Source of the DNA: Selenomonas sp. AE3005
Lineage (GTDB): Bacteria > Bacillota > Negativicutes > Selenomonadales > Selenomonadaceae
Length of the DNA: 58,719 bases
Assembly (NCBI RefSeq): GCF_905233635.1
Contig: NZ_CAJODG010000011.1
Coordinates: 1 to 58,719 of the forward strand
Direction of reading: 5' to 3'
Below, one piece after another: positions 42,807 to 51,798 of this stretch. The notes below the pieces were generated by a model. It was given only the letters and a program-made list of their open reading frames with translations. It did no database searches and was not told the origin of the DNA. The position numbers were made by a program, and so were the translations under genes. Position 1 is the stretch's first letter. The number at the start of each line of letters is the position of its first letter.

Positions 42807-43796
42807 ATGAAGAAACTTATCAATGCGGTGGACTCAGTTGAGGAACAGATGGTACTGGGGCTGGTAAAATCTGCGCCGCATAAACTGCGGAAACTGGACG
42901 ATGGCAATATTATTGTCCGCGCTGTCAAAAAAGAAGGCAAGGTTGCCTTGATAAGCGGCGGTGGCAGCGGCCATGAGCCGGCCCATGGCGGCTTCGTTGG
43001 TGAAGGCATGCTGGATTGCGCTGTGGCCGGAGCAGTGTTTACCTCGCCGACGCCGGATAAGATTTTTGCCGGCATTCAGTCTGTAGCTACGGACAAGGGC
43101 GTTTTATGTATAGTCAAGAATTACACCGGCGATGTAATGAATTTTGAAATGGCTATCGACATGGCTAAAGATGAGGATATCGAAGCTGATTATGTGGTAG
43201 TAAATGATGATGTGGCCGTAAAGGACAGCCTTTATACAACGGGGCGCCGCGGTGTAGCCGGTACGGTGCTTGTACATAAGATTGCCGGAGCCAAGGCTGA
43301 AGAGGGAGCAAGTCTTGCGGAGGTAAAAGCCGTGGCAGAAAAGGTCATTGCCAATGTCCGCACCATGGGCATGGCTATGTCTCCGTGTACGATACCGGCA
43401 GCCGGCAAGCCGGGTTTTGAACTCGGTGAGAATGAAGTGGAAATCGGTATCGGCATTCATGGCGAGCCGGGCACGCAGCGTGAGAAAATCGGCAGCGCTG
43501 ACGAAACAGCAAAAAAACTGCTGGATAAAGTTTTAGCTGATTTGGATTTCAAAGGGCATGAAGTGGTGGTAATGGTAAATGGCATGGGCGCAACGCCGCT
43601 GATGGAACTTTATATCATTAACAACTTTGTGCAGGATTATCTTAAAGAGCAGGGAGTTAAGGTTTATGACACTATGGTGGGCAATTATATGACCTCCATT
43701 GAAATGGCCGGTTTCTCCTTGACACTGTTGCGCTTGGATGATGAAATGAAAGCGCTTTATGATGCCAAAGCAGACACACTGGCTTTAAAACGCTAA
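42807..43796 (+). CDS. dhaK: PTS-dependent dihydroxyacetone kinase, substrate-binding subunit DhaK
   Basis: Binds dihydroxyacetone covalently through a histidine; 329 residues. SGGGSGHEPAHGGFVGEGMLD (about 50-70) and GIGIHGEPG (about 215, with the hemiaminal-forming His) are diagnostic. GGGAGG lies 10 bp before the ATG at 42807. DhaL and DhaM follow in order. The trio phosphorylates dihydroxyacetone with PEP via the phosphotransferase system. Confidence 0.95.
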   Translation: MKKLINAVDSVEEQMVLGLVKSAPHKLRKLDDGNIIVRAVKKEGKVALISGGGSGHEPAHGGFVGEGMLDCAVAGAVFTSPTPDKIFAGIQSVATDKGVLCIVKNYTGDVMNFEMAIDMAKDEDIEADYVVVNDDVAVKDSLYTTGRRGVAGTVLVHKIAGAKAEEGASLAEVKAVAEKVIANVRTMGMAMSPCTIPAAGKPGFELGENEVEIGIGIHGEPGTQREKIGSADETAKKLLDKVLADLDFKGHEVVVMVNGMGATPLMELYIINNFVQDYLKEQGVKVYDTMVGNYMTSIEMAGFSLTLLRLDDEMKALYDAKADTLALKR

Positions 43797-43808
43797 GGAG
43801 ATGTAAGT

Positions 43809-44432
43809 ATGTTAGACACAGCAAAAATTGTAGAAATTATTCGGGCTATAGCGGCACGGATAGAGTCGGAGAAGGATTGTTTAACGCAGCTGGATAATGA
43901 AATCGGTGATGGTGACCATGGCATAAACATGGCGCGCGGCTTTAAGGCTGTGGCGGAAAAACTGCCGGAGTTGTCTGGTGGTGATATGGGCACAGTTTTA
44001 AAAGGTGTTGGCATGCAGCTGGTGTCCAATGTGGGCGGAGCATCCGGGCCGCTTTATGGCACGGCTTTTATGAAGGCTGGTAATGTCTTAAACGGCAAGG
44101 ACGAAATTGGGGCGCAGGATTTTGCACAGGCCCTGGCGGCGGCGATTGGCGGCATAGAAATGCGTGGCAAGTCCACAGAGGGCGAAAAGACCATGCTGGA
44201 TGCCCTCTGTCCTGCTTATAAAGCCCTGGAAGAAAAGCTGGCTGCTGGTGCCGATTTAAAGGCTGCTATGGGTGCGGCGGTCGAGGCGGCGCAAAAAGGT
44301 ACTGAATATACCAAAACCATCGTTGCCACTAAAGGCCGGGCCAGCTATTTGGGGGAACGCAGCCTCGGGCATCAGGACCCTGGGGCGACATCTTCACTAT
44401 ATATGTTGCAGGAAATATACAAGTGTTTGTAA
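43809..44432 (+). CDS. dhaL: Dihydroxyacetone kinase ADP-binding subunit DhaL
   Basis: A 207-residue helical-barrel protein with tightly bound ADP that passes phosphate from DhaM to dihydroxyacetone on DhaK. The Mg-binding aspartates lie in NEIGDGDHGINMARG, and GGASGPLYGTAF and GRASYLGERSLGHQDPGA are typical. AAGGAGATG precedes the ATG. It lies 12 bp after dhaK. Confidence 0.95.
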   Translation: MLDTAKIVEIIRAIAARIESEKDCLTQLDNEIGDGDHGINMARGFKAVAEKLPELSGGDMGTVLKGVGMQLVSNVGGASGPLYGTAFMKAGNVLNGKDEIGAQDFAQALAAAIGGIEMRGKSTEGEKTMLDALCPAYKALEEKLAAGADLKAAMGAAVEAAQKGTEYTKTIVATKGRASYLGERSLGHQDPGATSSLYMLQEIYKCL

Positions 44433-44479
44433 GAACTTCAAAATCGTAAAGTTCCTAATGTTCTCGTGGGGTGAGAAAA

Positions 44480-44866
44480 TTGGTAGGTATTGTAATTGTT
44501 TCGCATAGCGAAAAGTTAGCTGCAGGTGTAGTGGAAATAGCCAAAATGACGGCGCCGGACGCACCGATTGCCGCTGCCGGCGGTATGGAAGATGGCACAC
44601 TGGGGACAAGCTATGGCAAAATAAGTGCTGCTGTTGACGAAGTTTATTCCGCTGACGGGGTGGTGGTGCTCATGGATATGGGCAGTGCCGTTATGACCAC
44701 GGAAATCGTCATCGAGGATATGGGGGACCGTAAGGTGACCATGCTTGATTGTCCGCTGGTGGAAGGCGCGGTGCTGGCTGCTGTAGAGTCGACCGGGGGC
44801 ATAACCCTGGAAGGGCTGGCGGAAAAAATCAAAGAGGCTTATAATGTGAGGAAACTTCCGGAATAA
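44480..44866 (+). CDS. dhaM: Dihydroxyacetone kinase phosphotransfer subunit DhaM (EIIA-like domain only)
   Basis: Fold of the mannose-type EIIA; H9 in VGIVIVSHS takes phosphate from HPr. The protein has only the first domain (about 128 residues), not the HPr and EI-like domains fused in enteric DhaM, so it must use the general PTS proteins. Two starts are possible: TTG at 44480, which gives the common beginning MVGIVIVSHS and is 5-7 bp after GGGGTGA, or GTG at 44471. I prefer TTG. It lies 47 bp after dhaL. Confidence 0.9.
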   Translation: MVGIVIVSHSEKLAAGVVEIAKMTAPDAPIAAAGGMEDGTLGTSYGKISAAVDEVYSADGVVVLMDMGSAVMTTEIVIEDMGDRKVTMLDCPLVEGAVLAAVESTGGITLEGLAEKIKEAYNVRKLPE

Positions 44867-44879
44867 AGGTGGGGGACAA

Positions 44880-45479
44880 ATGGAAAAAGATGCGCTGAAT
44901 ATCATTGCTACGCGGCATAGCACTCGTAAATTCAAACCGGATATGGTGGCGGAAAGCCTGCTCGACCAAGTTATTGAGGCTGGCCGCAGGGCACCCAGCG
45001 GCAAGAGTAAAAATCAGAACCATTTTTTGGTGATACGTGACCAGGCTATACTGGCTAAACTGGTGGAACTTGTGCAGAGTGAATTTGCCAAAATGGAAAT
45101 CACCCCGGAAAATGAGGCTAATATTGGCGGCGCTATAAAGCTCTCGAAGAAGGGAAATTATGTCTTTAAGTATAATGCGCCGGTGCTGATTGTAGTGGCC
45201 AATCAGGAAAACTATGGCAACAACATGGCAGATGTATCCTGTGCGTTGGAAAATATGCTGCTGGCTGCTAATGCTTTGGACCTCGGGGCCTGCTGGATAA
45301 ATCAGCTGCGCTGGCTTAATGACAATCCTGTGCTGCAGGCTTATTTGCAGGAGCTAGGCTTAAAAGAGGGCGAACGGGTATATGGCTCTGTAAGCCTGGG
45401 GTATCCTGATACACCCGATGGTATGCCGAATAGAAATATAACGTCCATTAAAGGCAATGAAGTGACTTATATAGGCTAA
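44880..45479 (+). CDS. Nitroreductase-family flavoprotein
   Basis: A 199-residue FMN-dependent NAD(P)H oxidoreductase. IATRHSTRKFKPD, RRAPSGKSKNQ (FMN contacts) and a C-terminal GYPDTPDGMPNR are family features. DVSCALENMLLAANALDLGACWI is the usual central helix. GGTGGGGG precedes the ATG. It lies 13 bp after dhaM and may be co-transcribed, but no functional link to dihydroxyacetone is obvious. The natural substrate is unknown. Confidence 0.88.
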   Translation: MEKDALNIIATRHSTRKFKPDMVAESLLDQVIEAGRRAPSGKSKNQNHFLVIRDQAILAKLVELVQSEFAKMEITPENEANIGGAIKLSKKGNYVFKYNAPVLIVVANQENYGNNMADVSCALENMLLAANALDLGACWINQLRWLNDNPVLQAYLQELGLKEGERVYGSVSLGYPDTPDGMPNRNITSIKGNEVTYIG

Positions 45480-45492
45480 AATGGCGCAATCC

Positions 45493-45520
45493 GAGCGTGG
45501 GCAGGCCTCACGCTCATTTT
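45493..45520 (+). terminator. Terminator after the nitroreductase gene
   Basis: GAGCGTG and CACGCTC form a 7-bp stem around 9 nt, followed by ATTTTC. Confidence 0.7.
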
Positions 45521-45605
45521 CATGTACGCATGGGGTGGCAGAAGAATGTGGAAATATGTATAATAGGTAAGGACGATAAATACAAGCAGTAAGGGGATTA
45601 TTATA

Positions 45606-46481
45606 ATGCAGAAGATAAGAAAAGCAGTTATTCCGGCTGCCGGTTACGGCACGCGTTTTTTACCGGCGACGAAGGCGACGCCTAAGGAAATGCTGCCGAT
45701 TGTGGATAAACCGACGATTCAGTATATCGTTGAGGAGGCCAAGGCCAGCGGCATCGAAGATATCCTTATCATCAGCGGTCATGGCAAGCGGGCCATTGAG
45801 GATCATTTTGACAGTGCCCCGGCGCTGGAAATGGAACTGCAGGCCAAGGGCAAGACTGATTTATTAAAAATCGTACAGGAAACTGCAGATATCAACATCC
45901 ATTATATCCGCCAGCGTTATATGCGCGGCCTGGGTGATGCTATTCTCTGTGCCCGGGCGTTTATGGGGGATGAGCCGTTTGCGGTGCTGCTGGGTGATGA
46001 TGTGGTTTATAATCCGGATAAACCGGCCCTTGCTCAGCTTATTGATATATATGAGGCCACGGGCGGTTCTGTCCTGGGGTGTCAAAACGTTCCTGAAGAC
46101 AAGGTTTCTGCCTATGGTATTGTAGCCGGCGAGAAAACAGATAACAGCCGTCTGATGCGCGTTTCTGATATGGTGGAAAAACCTGCCAGGGAAGAGGCGC
46201 CAAGCCGTATGGCAGTATTGGGGCGCTACATTATCAAGCCCCAGATATTTGACATACTGACGCAGACCAAGCCAGGCAAGGGCGGCGAAATTCAGCTGAC
46301 AGATGCCTTGAAAGTGCTGGCCCGTCAGGATGCTGTGTATGCTTATGACTTTATCGGTCAGCGTTATGATGTAGGCGACAAACTGGGCTTTTTGAAGGCT
46401 ACGGTGGAATTTGCTCTGCGCCGGGAAGATTTGGGCGCTGACTTTAAGGCGTATTTACAGGAGATTGTGACGAGAATCTGA
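45606..46481 (+). CDS. galU: UTP-glucose-1-phosphate uridylyltransferase
   Basis: Makes UDP-glucose for envelope polysaccharides and LPS; 291 residues. The nucleotide-binding AVIPAAGYGTRFLPATKATPKEMLPI is at the N-terminus, LLGDDVVY holds the metal-binding aspartates, and VEKPAREEAPSRMAVLGRYI and GGEIQLTDAL are GalU marks. A TATAAT near 45558 may be its -10 box. The next gene starts 10 bp after the stop. Confidence 0.95.
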   Translation: MQKIRKAVIPAAGYGTRFLPATKATPKEMLPIVDKPTIQYIVEEAKASGIEDILIISGHGKRAIEDHFDSAPALEMELQAKGKTDLLKIVQETADINIHYIRQRYMRGLGDAILCARAFMGDEPFAVLLGDDVVYNPDKPALAQLIDIYEATGGSVLGCQNVPEDKVSAYGIVAGEKTDNSRLMRVSDMVEKPAREEAPSRMAVLGRYIIKPQIFDILTQTKPGKGGEIQLTDALKVLARQDAVYAYDFIGQRYDVGDKLGFLKATVEFALRREDLGADFKAYLQEIVTRI

Positions 46482-46491
46482 GGTGTAATTC

Positions 46492-47727
46492 TTGCAGAAG
46501 AAAAATAAAGCCAATTTGGCCTTAGGGATAAGTGCAGCAGGATTTCTCGGGACCATGGGTATAAATGCCGGCTTTTGGGGCGGCATGGTTCATCATGGTT
46601 TTTTGGCGGCGACGATTGGCGGTCTGGCAGATTGGTTTGCCGTGACCGCCATTTTTCATCGTCCTCTGGGGATTTCCTATCGTACCGATATTCTGCGGCG
46701 TAACCGTGCGCGCATTATGGACGCTCTGGTGACCTTTGCCAGTGAAGACCTGTTGAGCACGGAAAACATTATGGGCGTAATTGAGCGGCAGAATGCCGCG
46801 CAGCTCCTGGCCGATTATTTTCTGCACCGCGGCGGCCGTAAGCGTGTGCATGAGGTGGTCCAGGCAGTAATGCTGAAATCTGTCAACGATATGGATACCA
46901 AACGCATTGCCGGTGAACTTGCGCCGGCAATAAAAGACGGACTCCAGTCGCTGGCTGTAGAGGATATTTTACCGGAAATATTGCGGCTGCTGGCGCAGAA
47001 ACGTCATACGGACAGGCTGCTCGCCAGTCTGGTGTCCATTGGCAGGCAAGTTATTGAGTCACCGGCATTAAAGTCTGCCCTTTTGGAACATATCCGTATC
47101 CTGCGGGAAAGTTATGAAAAGGATTCGGCCGGACGCGCCTTTGTGCTCGCCTCTATGGGACTTACGGATGAAAAGATTTTGGCCCTGCTGACGGAAAGAA
47201 TTGAGGCGCGGCTGGACAGTCTGCAAGCTGCCGGTGTTAATGCGAGCAGTGAATTACAGGCCGGACTGACAGCGATGTTATTAAATCTCAGCCAGGACGA
47301 GCGTCTGCGCGATTTGCTGAGAGACCGCAAAGAGCAGCTGCTTGATAATATCGACCTGGCCGGTGGCTTGTCGCGCTGGCTGGAACATAACATACAGGGG
47401 GATAACCCCTTTTGGCTGCCACAGCTGGAGGCATATACGGACAGCCGAATTGATGAATTTATCAGTTCGGCGTCGCAACAGGAACAATTTGACCAGGCTA
47501 TCAAGAAAATCCTGCGCGGTGAACTGAATAAACATCATGTTCTGATTAAGGGAATTATCAAGGAACGGCTGAATGAGTTTTCCGATGATGAACTCGTGGC
47601 CTTTGTGGAAGGCAAGGTTCAGGACGATTTGCAGATGATTCGCATAAACGGCTCGCTGGTGGGCGCTTTGGTGGGCATGGGCTTATACCTGCTGATGGCC
47701 TTGGCCGAAAGGATGTGGGGCTTATGA
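46492..47727 (+). CDS. DUF445 membrane protein, first of a pair
   Basis: A 411-residue DUF445 protein. Two hydrophobic stretches lie at the N-terminus (about 8-45), followed by the family motif GGLADWFAVTAIFHRPLG. A long helical, charged central domain (about 80-375) and a C-terminal membrane helix (SLVGALVGMGLYLLMALAERM) complete it. Start is TTG, 6 bp after AGGTG. It overlaps the second DUF445 gene by 4 bp and follows galU closely, which suggests an envelope role. The family function is unknown. Confidence 0.85.
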   Translation: MQKKNKANLALGISAAGFLGTMGINAGFWGGMVHHGFLAATIGGLADWFAVTAIFHRPLGISYRTDILRRNRARIMDALVTFASEDLLSTENIMGVIERQNAAQLLADYFLHRGGRKRVHEVVQAVMLKSVNDMDTKRIAGELAPAIKDGLQSLAVEDILPEILRLLAQKRHTDRLLASLVSIGRQVIESPALKSALLEHIRILRESYEKDSAGRAFVLASMGLTDEKILALLTERIEARLDSLQAAGVNASSELQAGLTAMLLNLSQDERLRDLLRDRKEQLLDNIDLAGGLSRWLEHNIQGDNPFWLPQLEAYTDSRIDEFISSASQQEQFDQAIKKILRGELNKHHVLIKGIIKERLNEFSDDELVAFVEGKVQDDLQMIRINGSLVGALVGMGLYLLMALAERMWGL

Positions 47728-49028
47728 GCAATGGTTTTAACAAAGCAGATAAAACACTGCTGATAGTTTTTATTTTGTTTCTGGGCACCATGTACCTGCA
47801 TTTATGCTATCCCCATAGTCTGGCTGTTGATGGCCTGCTCTTTGCCAGTGAGGCGGCGCTGGTGGGCGGCATTGCTGACTGGTTCGCCGTTACGGCCCTG
47901 TTTAGAAAGCCGTTGGGCTTTCCCTATCATACGGCGATTCTGCCGCGGCGCCGTGACGCTTTTATCAAGGCGTCAACTTTTTTGGTGCAGCAGGAGTTCT
48001 TTTCCCGGCGTAAGATTTTTAATCACCTGGAGCGCCTGCATATCATGCCGATGGTCATGAACTGGCTGAAAAAGCCGGCTGCCAGTGCGCAGCTCACCTC
48101 TAAAATGGTGGATTATGTCAGGGATTTTCTTCTGCATCAGAATACGGAGCAGCAAGCCCGCGTGCTGGCAGAAAAAGTGCGCGAGTCGCTGGCACGGGTA
48201 GAGCCGGAGGACTTTTTTGCCATGTGGGGCGGCTGGCTCAGAAAAACCGGCAAGGACAAGGAGTTTGTCATGCGTGTTGCCAGCTATTGGCAGCAGCAGG
48301 CCCAGGGTGATGAGGCGCGCAAACAGATTCAGCAGATGCTGGAGGCTTATGAAGAAGAAAAAATCGGCGAAAATCCCCTGGCCAGACTGATGGCCGGCTT
48401 TGCCCAGGCTATTGACCTCATAAATTATGAGGAGGCGGCGGCGCTTATTCAGCAGCAGCTGCTGGTCATGTTGCAGGAACTGGGAACCCGTGATTCACAG
48501 CTGCAGCAGGATATTCTGCACCTGTTTTATGAAAAGGCCGAAGTGCTGAATCAGGACGCGCAATTTCATCAGCTGACCCATGAACTGAAGGACAGCCTGT
48601 TGCGTGATTTGCCTGTGGAATCCGCCATCTTGCAAATGCTCGCCCACTTGCAGCAGCATTTTCTCGAGGACAAGGCCCGGGAGGTGGACCCGCTGGCCGA
48701 GCACATGCCGGCTTTGCGCAGCCGCCTGGAGGAACTGATTGGCGAGGAATATGAACGCACCTTGCGGCTGTTGGAACGTGATGAAAATCTGCGTGCTATT
48801 TTAGGCAGTTTTCTTTATGATGTGATTGCCCGGACGGCCCTGCATGCGCAGGCGCTTATCGGCGTAATCGTCAGGGACGTTCTGCTCAGGCTTACTGATG
48901 AGCAGCTCAATCATCTCGTTTATGATAAGGTTGAACCTGACCTCTTGTGGATTCGCATGAATGGTTCCATTGTGGGGGCAGGGATAGGCCTGATTATGTT
49001 TGTGCTGCTGCATATTGCCGGCGTATAA
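47724..49028 (+). CDS. DUF445 membrane protein, second of a pair
   Basis: A 434-residue paralogue of the preceding protein with the same plan. N-terminal membrane helices (about 13-55) contain the motif GGIADWFAVTALFRKPLG, then comes a long helical middle, and INGSIVGAGIGLIMFVLLHIAGV forms the C-terminal helix. It begins in the ATGA overlap with the first gene. The two divergent copies in one operon may form a hetero-oligomer in the membrane. The function is unknown. Confidence 0.85.
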   Translation: MSNGFNKADKTLLIVFILFLGTMYLHLCYPHSLAVDGLLFASEAALVGGIADWFAVTALFRKPLGFPYHTAILPRRRDAFIKASTFLVQQEFFSRRKIFNHLERLHIMPMVMNWLKKPAASAQLTSKMVDYVRDFLLHQNTEQQARVLAEKVRESLARVEPEDFFAMWGGWLRKTGKDKEFVMRVASYWQQQAQGDEARKQIQQMLEAYEEEKIGENPLARLMAGFAQAIDLINYEEAAALIQQQLLVMLQELGTRDSQLQQDILHLFYEKAEVLNQDAQFHQLTHELKDSLLRDLPVESAILQMLAHLQQHFLEDKAREVDPLAEHMPALRSRLEELIGEEYERTLRLLERDENLRAILGSFLYDVIARTALHAQALIGVIVRDVLLRLTDEQLNHLVYDKVEPDLLWIRMNGSIVGAGIGLIMFVLLHIAGV

Positions 49029-49162
49029 AGAATGCCGTAATTATCTGATGGCACTGTGGCGGAAACGTGGATTTTTACCCGTAAATATGCTAAGATATTT
49101 AACGTGATACTCAAAAAACGGAAACAGCGGCATAGCCGCTTATCTAGGAGGATATTATTATT

Positions 49163-50512
49163 ATGGCAAGATTATTTGGTACTGATGGTGTTCGCGGTGA
49201 GGCAAATGTAAGCCTGACACCGGAGTTGGCTTATCGTCTGGGCCGTGCGGCTACGATTTATTTTGGCCGTGATACGGAAGAACAGCCGTTGATTCTCATT
49301 GGCCGTGATACGCGTCTGTCCGGCGAAATGTTTGAGGCAGCTTTGACCGCTGGTATCTGTTCTGCCGGTGGCCGGGCAATGCTGGCTGGTGTCATTCCCA
49401 CGCCGGCTATCGCTTATCTGGCAAGCCGTCACAAAGCCAAGGCCGGCATCGTCATTTCCGCTTCCCACAATCCTTTCCATGATAATGGCATTAAGTTCTT
49501 CGGTGGCGACGGCTACAAACTGCCGGATGCTGTGGAAGATGAGCTGGAAGCCATTGTACATCAGCTGGAAAATGATGATAATCTTGCTCGTCCTACGGGA
49601 GACAAGATTGGCCATATTGAATACCGTACTGATTTGCTCAACCAGTATATCGAATTCGTTATCAGCACCTGTCAGGAACGCTTTGACGGCATGAAAGTCG
49701 TATTGGACTGTGCCAACGGTGCTGCTTACGAAGTCATGCCCAAGGTTCTGCGTGAGCTGGGGGCAAAGGTCAAAGTCATTCATGCCCTGCCCAATGGTGT
49801 AAATATCAACGATAAATGTGGTTCTACACATTTGGAATCCCTGCAGAAGGCTGTAGTGGAGAATAATGCTGACTTCGGTATCGCTCATGATGGTGATGCT
49901 GACCGCTGTCTCTGTGTGGATGAGAAAGGGCAGGTTATTGATGGCGATCACATTCTCGTAATGTGCGCTCAGGATATGATAAAGAAAGGTACGCTGCCCC
50001 ATAATACCGTTGTGTCCACGGTTATGGCCAATATCGGTTTCCATAAGGCCATCAAAGAGGCTGGCGGCCGCGTAGAAGTTACCCAGGTGGGTGACCGCTA
50101 CGTGCTGGAAAATATGTTAAAGAGCGGCTATAAGATTGGCGGCGAGCAGTCCGGACATATCATCTTTACGGACTACAGCACCACCGGTGACGGCCCGATT
50201 ACGGCCCTGCAGGTGCTGGCATCTCTGAAACGCAGCGGCCGCAAGGCGTCGGAACTGACGGCGCTGATGACTACTTATCCGCAGCTGCTGGTAAACGTCC
50301 GTGTAGCGACCAAGGAAGGCTGGGAAGATAACAAGGCTATTGCCGAGGCTATTGCCAAGGGTGAGGCTGAACTGGGCAATGACGGCCGTATTCTGGTGCG
50401 TCCGTCCGGTACGGAACCGTTGATTCGCGTTATGGCTGAAGGCCCGGACCAGGCACAGCTCGAAACCATCTGCAACGCCATCGCTGATGTAGTCAAAAAA
50501 GAGCAGGGCTGA
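49163..50512 (+). CDS. glmM: Phosphoglucosamine mutase
   Basis: Converts glucosamine-6-phosphate to glucosamine-1-phosphate for UDP-GlcNAc, peptidoglycan and LPS; 449 residues. The phosphoserine is S101 in ISASHNPFHDNGIKFF, the metal loop is DGDADR and the substrate loop is GEQSGHI. The C-terminal phosphate site is RPSGTEPLIRVM. AGGAGG lies upstream of the ATG. An AGCGGC/GCCGCT hairpin sits in the leader just before it (about 49128-49142). Confidence 0.97.
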   Translation: MARLFGTDGVRGEANVSLTPELAYRLGRAATIYFGRDTEEQPLILIGRDTRLSGEMFEAALTAGICSAGGRAMLAGVIPTPAIAYLASRHKAKAGIVISASHNPFHDNGIKFFGGDGYKLPDAVEDELEAIVHQLENDDNLARPTGDKIGHIEYRTDLLNQYIEFVISTCQERFDGMKVVLDCANGAAYEVMPKVLRELGAKVKVIHALPNGVNINDKCGSTHLESLQKAVVENNADFGIAHDGDADRCLCVDEKGQVIDGDHILVMCAQDMIKKGTLPHNTVVSTVMANIGFHKAIKEAGGRVEVTQVGDRYVLENMLKSGYKIGGEQSGHIIFTDYSTTGDGPITALQVLASLKRSGRKASELTALMTTYPQLLVNVRVATKEGWEDNKAIAEAIAKGEAELGNDGRILVRPSGTEPLIRVMAEGPDQAQLETICNAIADVVKKEQG

Positions 50513-50515
50513 TAT

Positions 50516-51292
50516 ATGAAACAGGCAATATTGTTTGCAAGTTTCGGCGTTGTAAATGCTGCTGCCCGGACTGCCTGTATCGATGCGGCAGCCGCGCAGA
50601 TTGCTAAGGCTTTTCCTGCTTATGAGGTACGTCAGGCTTATACCTCGGTATTTATAAAAAAGAAACTGGCTGAGCAGGAGATTCAGGTGGATTCCCTGCC
50701 GGAGGCTTTGTCTAAACTGCAGGCAGACGGATTTTCCCGTGTTATCATTCAGCCGGGATATCTGACGGCTGGAGAAGAATACGAGAAAAAAGTATTAGCA
50801 GTGGTGGAGGCACAGCGGCAAAATTTTGCTGAGATGATTATCTCCCGGCCGCTAATGCAGCAAAGTAAAGATTGTCAGGATATGCTGACGGTGCTGCAGC
50901 AGATTTTTTCTCTGGAAAATGGTGAAGAACTGGTGCTGGTGGGCCATGGTTCACCGCATCAGCACAATCCTGCTTATGAAAATCTGCAGGCGGCAGCTGA
51001 TGAAAAAGACCTGCCGATTCATATCGGAGTTATTGAGCCGACGGATACACCGGATTATGCGGCAGTACTGGCACGGTTGAAAAAGCGTTCGAGTAAAAAA
51101 CTGCTGCTGGCACCGTTATTGCTTTCCGGGGGAGCGCATGTCAATGAAGATATCGCCGGCCCGGAGCCGGAATCCTGGCTGAGCCGTTTGCAGGCGGAGG
51201 GATTTGCTGTCCGTACAAGTCTTAAAGGCCTGGGCGAGTATCCTGCATTCCAAAAACTTTACGTGCAGCGTATACAGGAACTGGCTTTATAA
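50516..51292 (+). CDS. cbiK: Anaerobic sirohydrochlorin cobaltochelatase
   Basis: Inserts cobalt into sirohydrochlorin (precorrin-2) for the anaerobic B12 route; 258 residues. The CbiK metal-site histidines are in LVGHGSPHQHNPAY (about residue 144) and LSGGAHVNEDIAGPEPESW (about 206). FASFGVVNAAARTACIDAA is the usual N-terminal strand-helix. It has no signal peptide, so it is the cytoplasmic type. It starts 3 bp after glmM and stands before the B12-dependent propionate genes. Confidence 0.9.
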   Translation: MKQAILFASFGVVNAAARTACIDAAAAQIAKAFPAYEVRQAYTSVFIKKKLAEQEIQVDSLPEALSKLQADGFSRVIIQPGYLTAGEEYEKKVLAVVEAQRQNFAEMIISRPLMQQSKDCQDMLTVLQQIFSLENGEELVLVGHGSPHQHNPAYENLQAAADEKDLPIHIGVIEPTDTPDYAAVLARLKKRSSKKLLLAPLLLSGGAHVNEDIAGPEPESWLSRLQAEGFAVRTSLKGLGEYPAFQKLYVQRIQELAL

Positions 51293-51361
51293 AATAAAGT
51301 AAATAACCTATATTTATAAATTATTGTCATATAGAGTATTTTTATTTTTATAAATATGGGG

Positions 51362-51367
51362 TATAAT
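51362..51367 (+). promoter_or_regulatory. Probable -10 box for mmdD-mmdB
   Basis: TATAAT stands 60 bp before mmdD in AT-rich DNA. A TTTATT at 51341 could act as -35 with a 15-bp spacer. Confidence 0.4.
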
Positions 51368-51426
51368 AACCTAGTATGAGTGTCTAAAATAGGCAAGGGA
51401 TGCCTAAAAATGAATGAGGTGAGGTT

Positions 51427-51777
51427 ATGTCACATCCAGTAACAACCAATCCGTTGATTATCATGTTAATCAACATGACGGTGGTTTTCTTGGTGCTTAT
51501 CGCGTTGGGCTTAGTTATCAATTTAATTCATTATATTGACCCGACAAAACCCAAGGCAGCACCGCAGGAAGAAGCACCTGCACCAGCTGCTGAGCCGGAG
51601 GCAGTAGAAGCAGCTGCTCCTGCTGTTGAGCAAGGTCTTTCTCCCGAAGTGGTAGCTGTTATTGCAGCTGCTGTAGCCAGCATGGGATATGGTGCTGACA
51701 GTGTTCGGGCTATACGCCCCTTAGAGCGTGACAACTGGAAAAATTCCGGCCGCAGTGTGCTGCAGAACCGGTTTTAA
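51427..51777 (+). CDS. mmdD: Na+-translocating decarboxylase delta/gamma subunit (MmdD/OadG-like)
   Basis: A 116-residue membrane anchor of the biotin-dependent sodium-pumping decarboxylases. One membrane helix (about 10-35) is followed by an Ala/Pro/Glu linker and the conserved C-terminal part (LSPEVVAVIAAAVASMGY...IRPLERDNWKNSGR), which attaches the carboxyltransferase subunit. GAGGTGAGG precedes the ATG. The beta subunit follows after 21 bp. Methylmalonyl-CoA is the likely substrate because of the genes downstream; oxaloacetate or glutaconyl-CoA cannot be excluded from this subunit alone. Confidence 0.82.
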   Translation: MSHPVTTNPLIIMLINMTVVFLVLIALGLVINLIHYIDPTKPKAAPQEEAPAPAAEPEAVEAAAPAVEQGLSPEVVAVIAAAVASMGYGADSVRAIRPLERDNWKNSGRSVLQNRF

Positions 51778-51798
51778 GGCAGGGAAGGAGGAATTATT

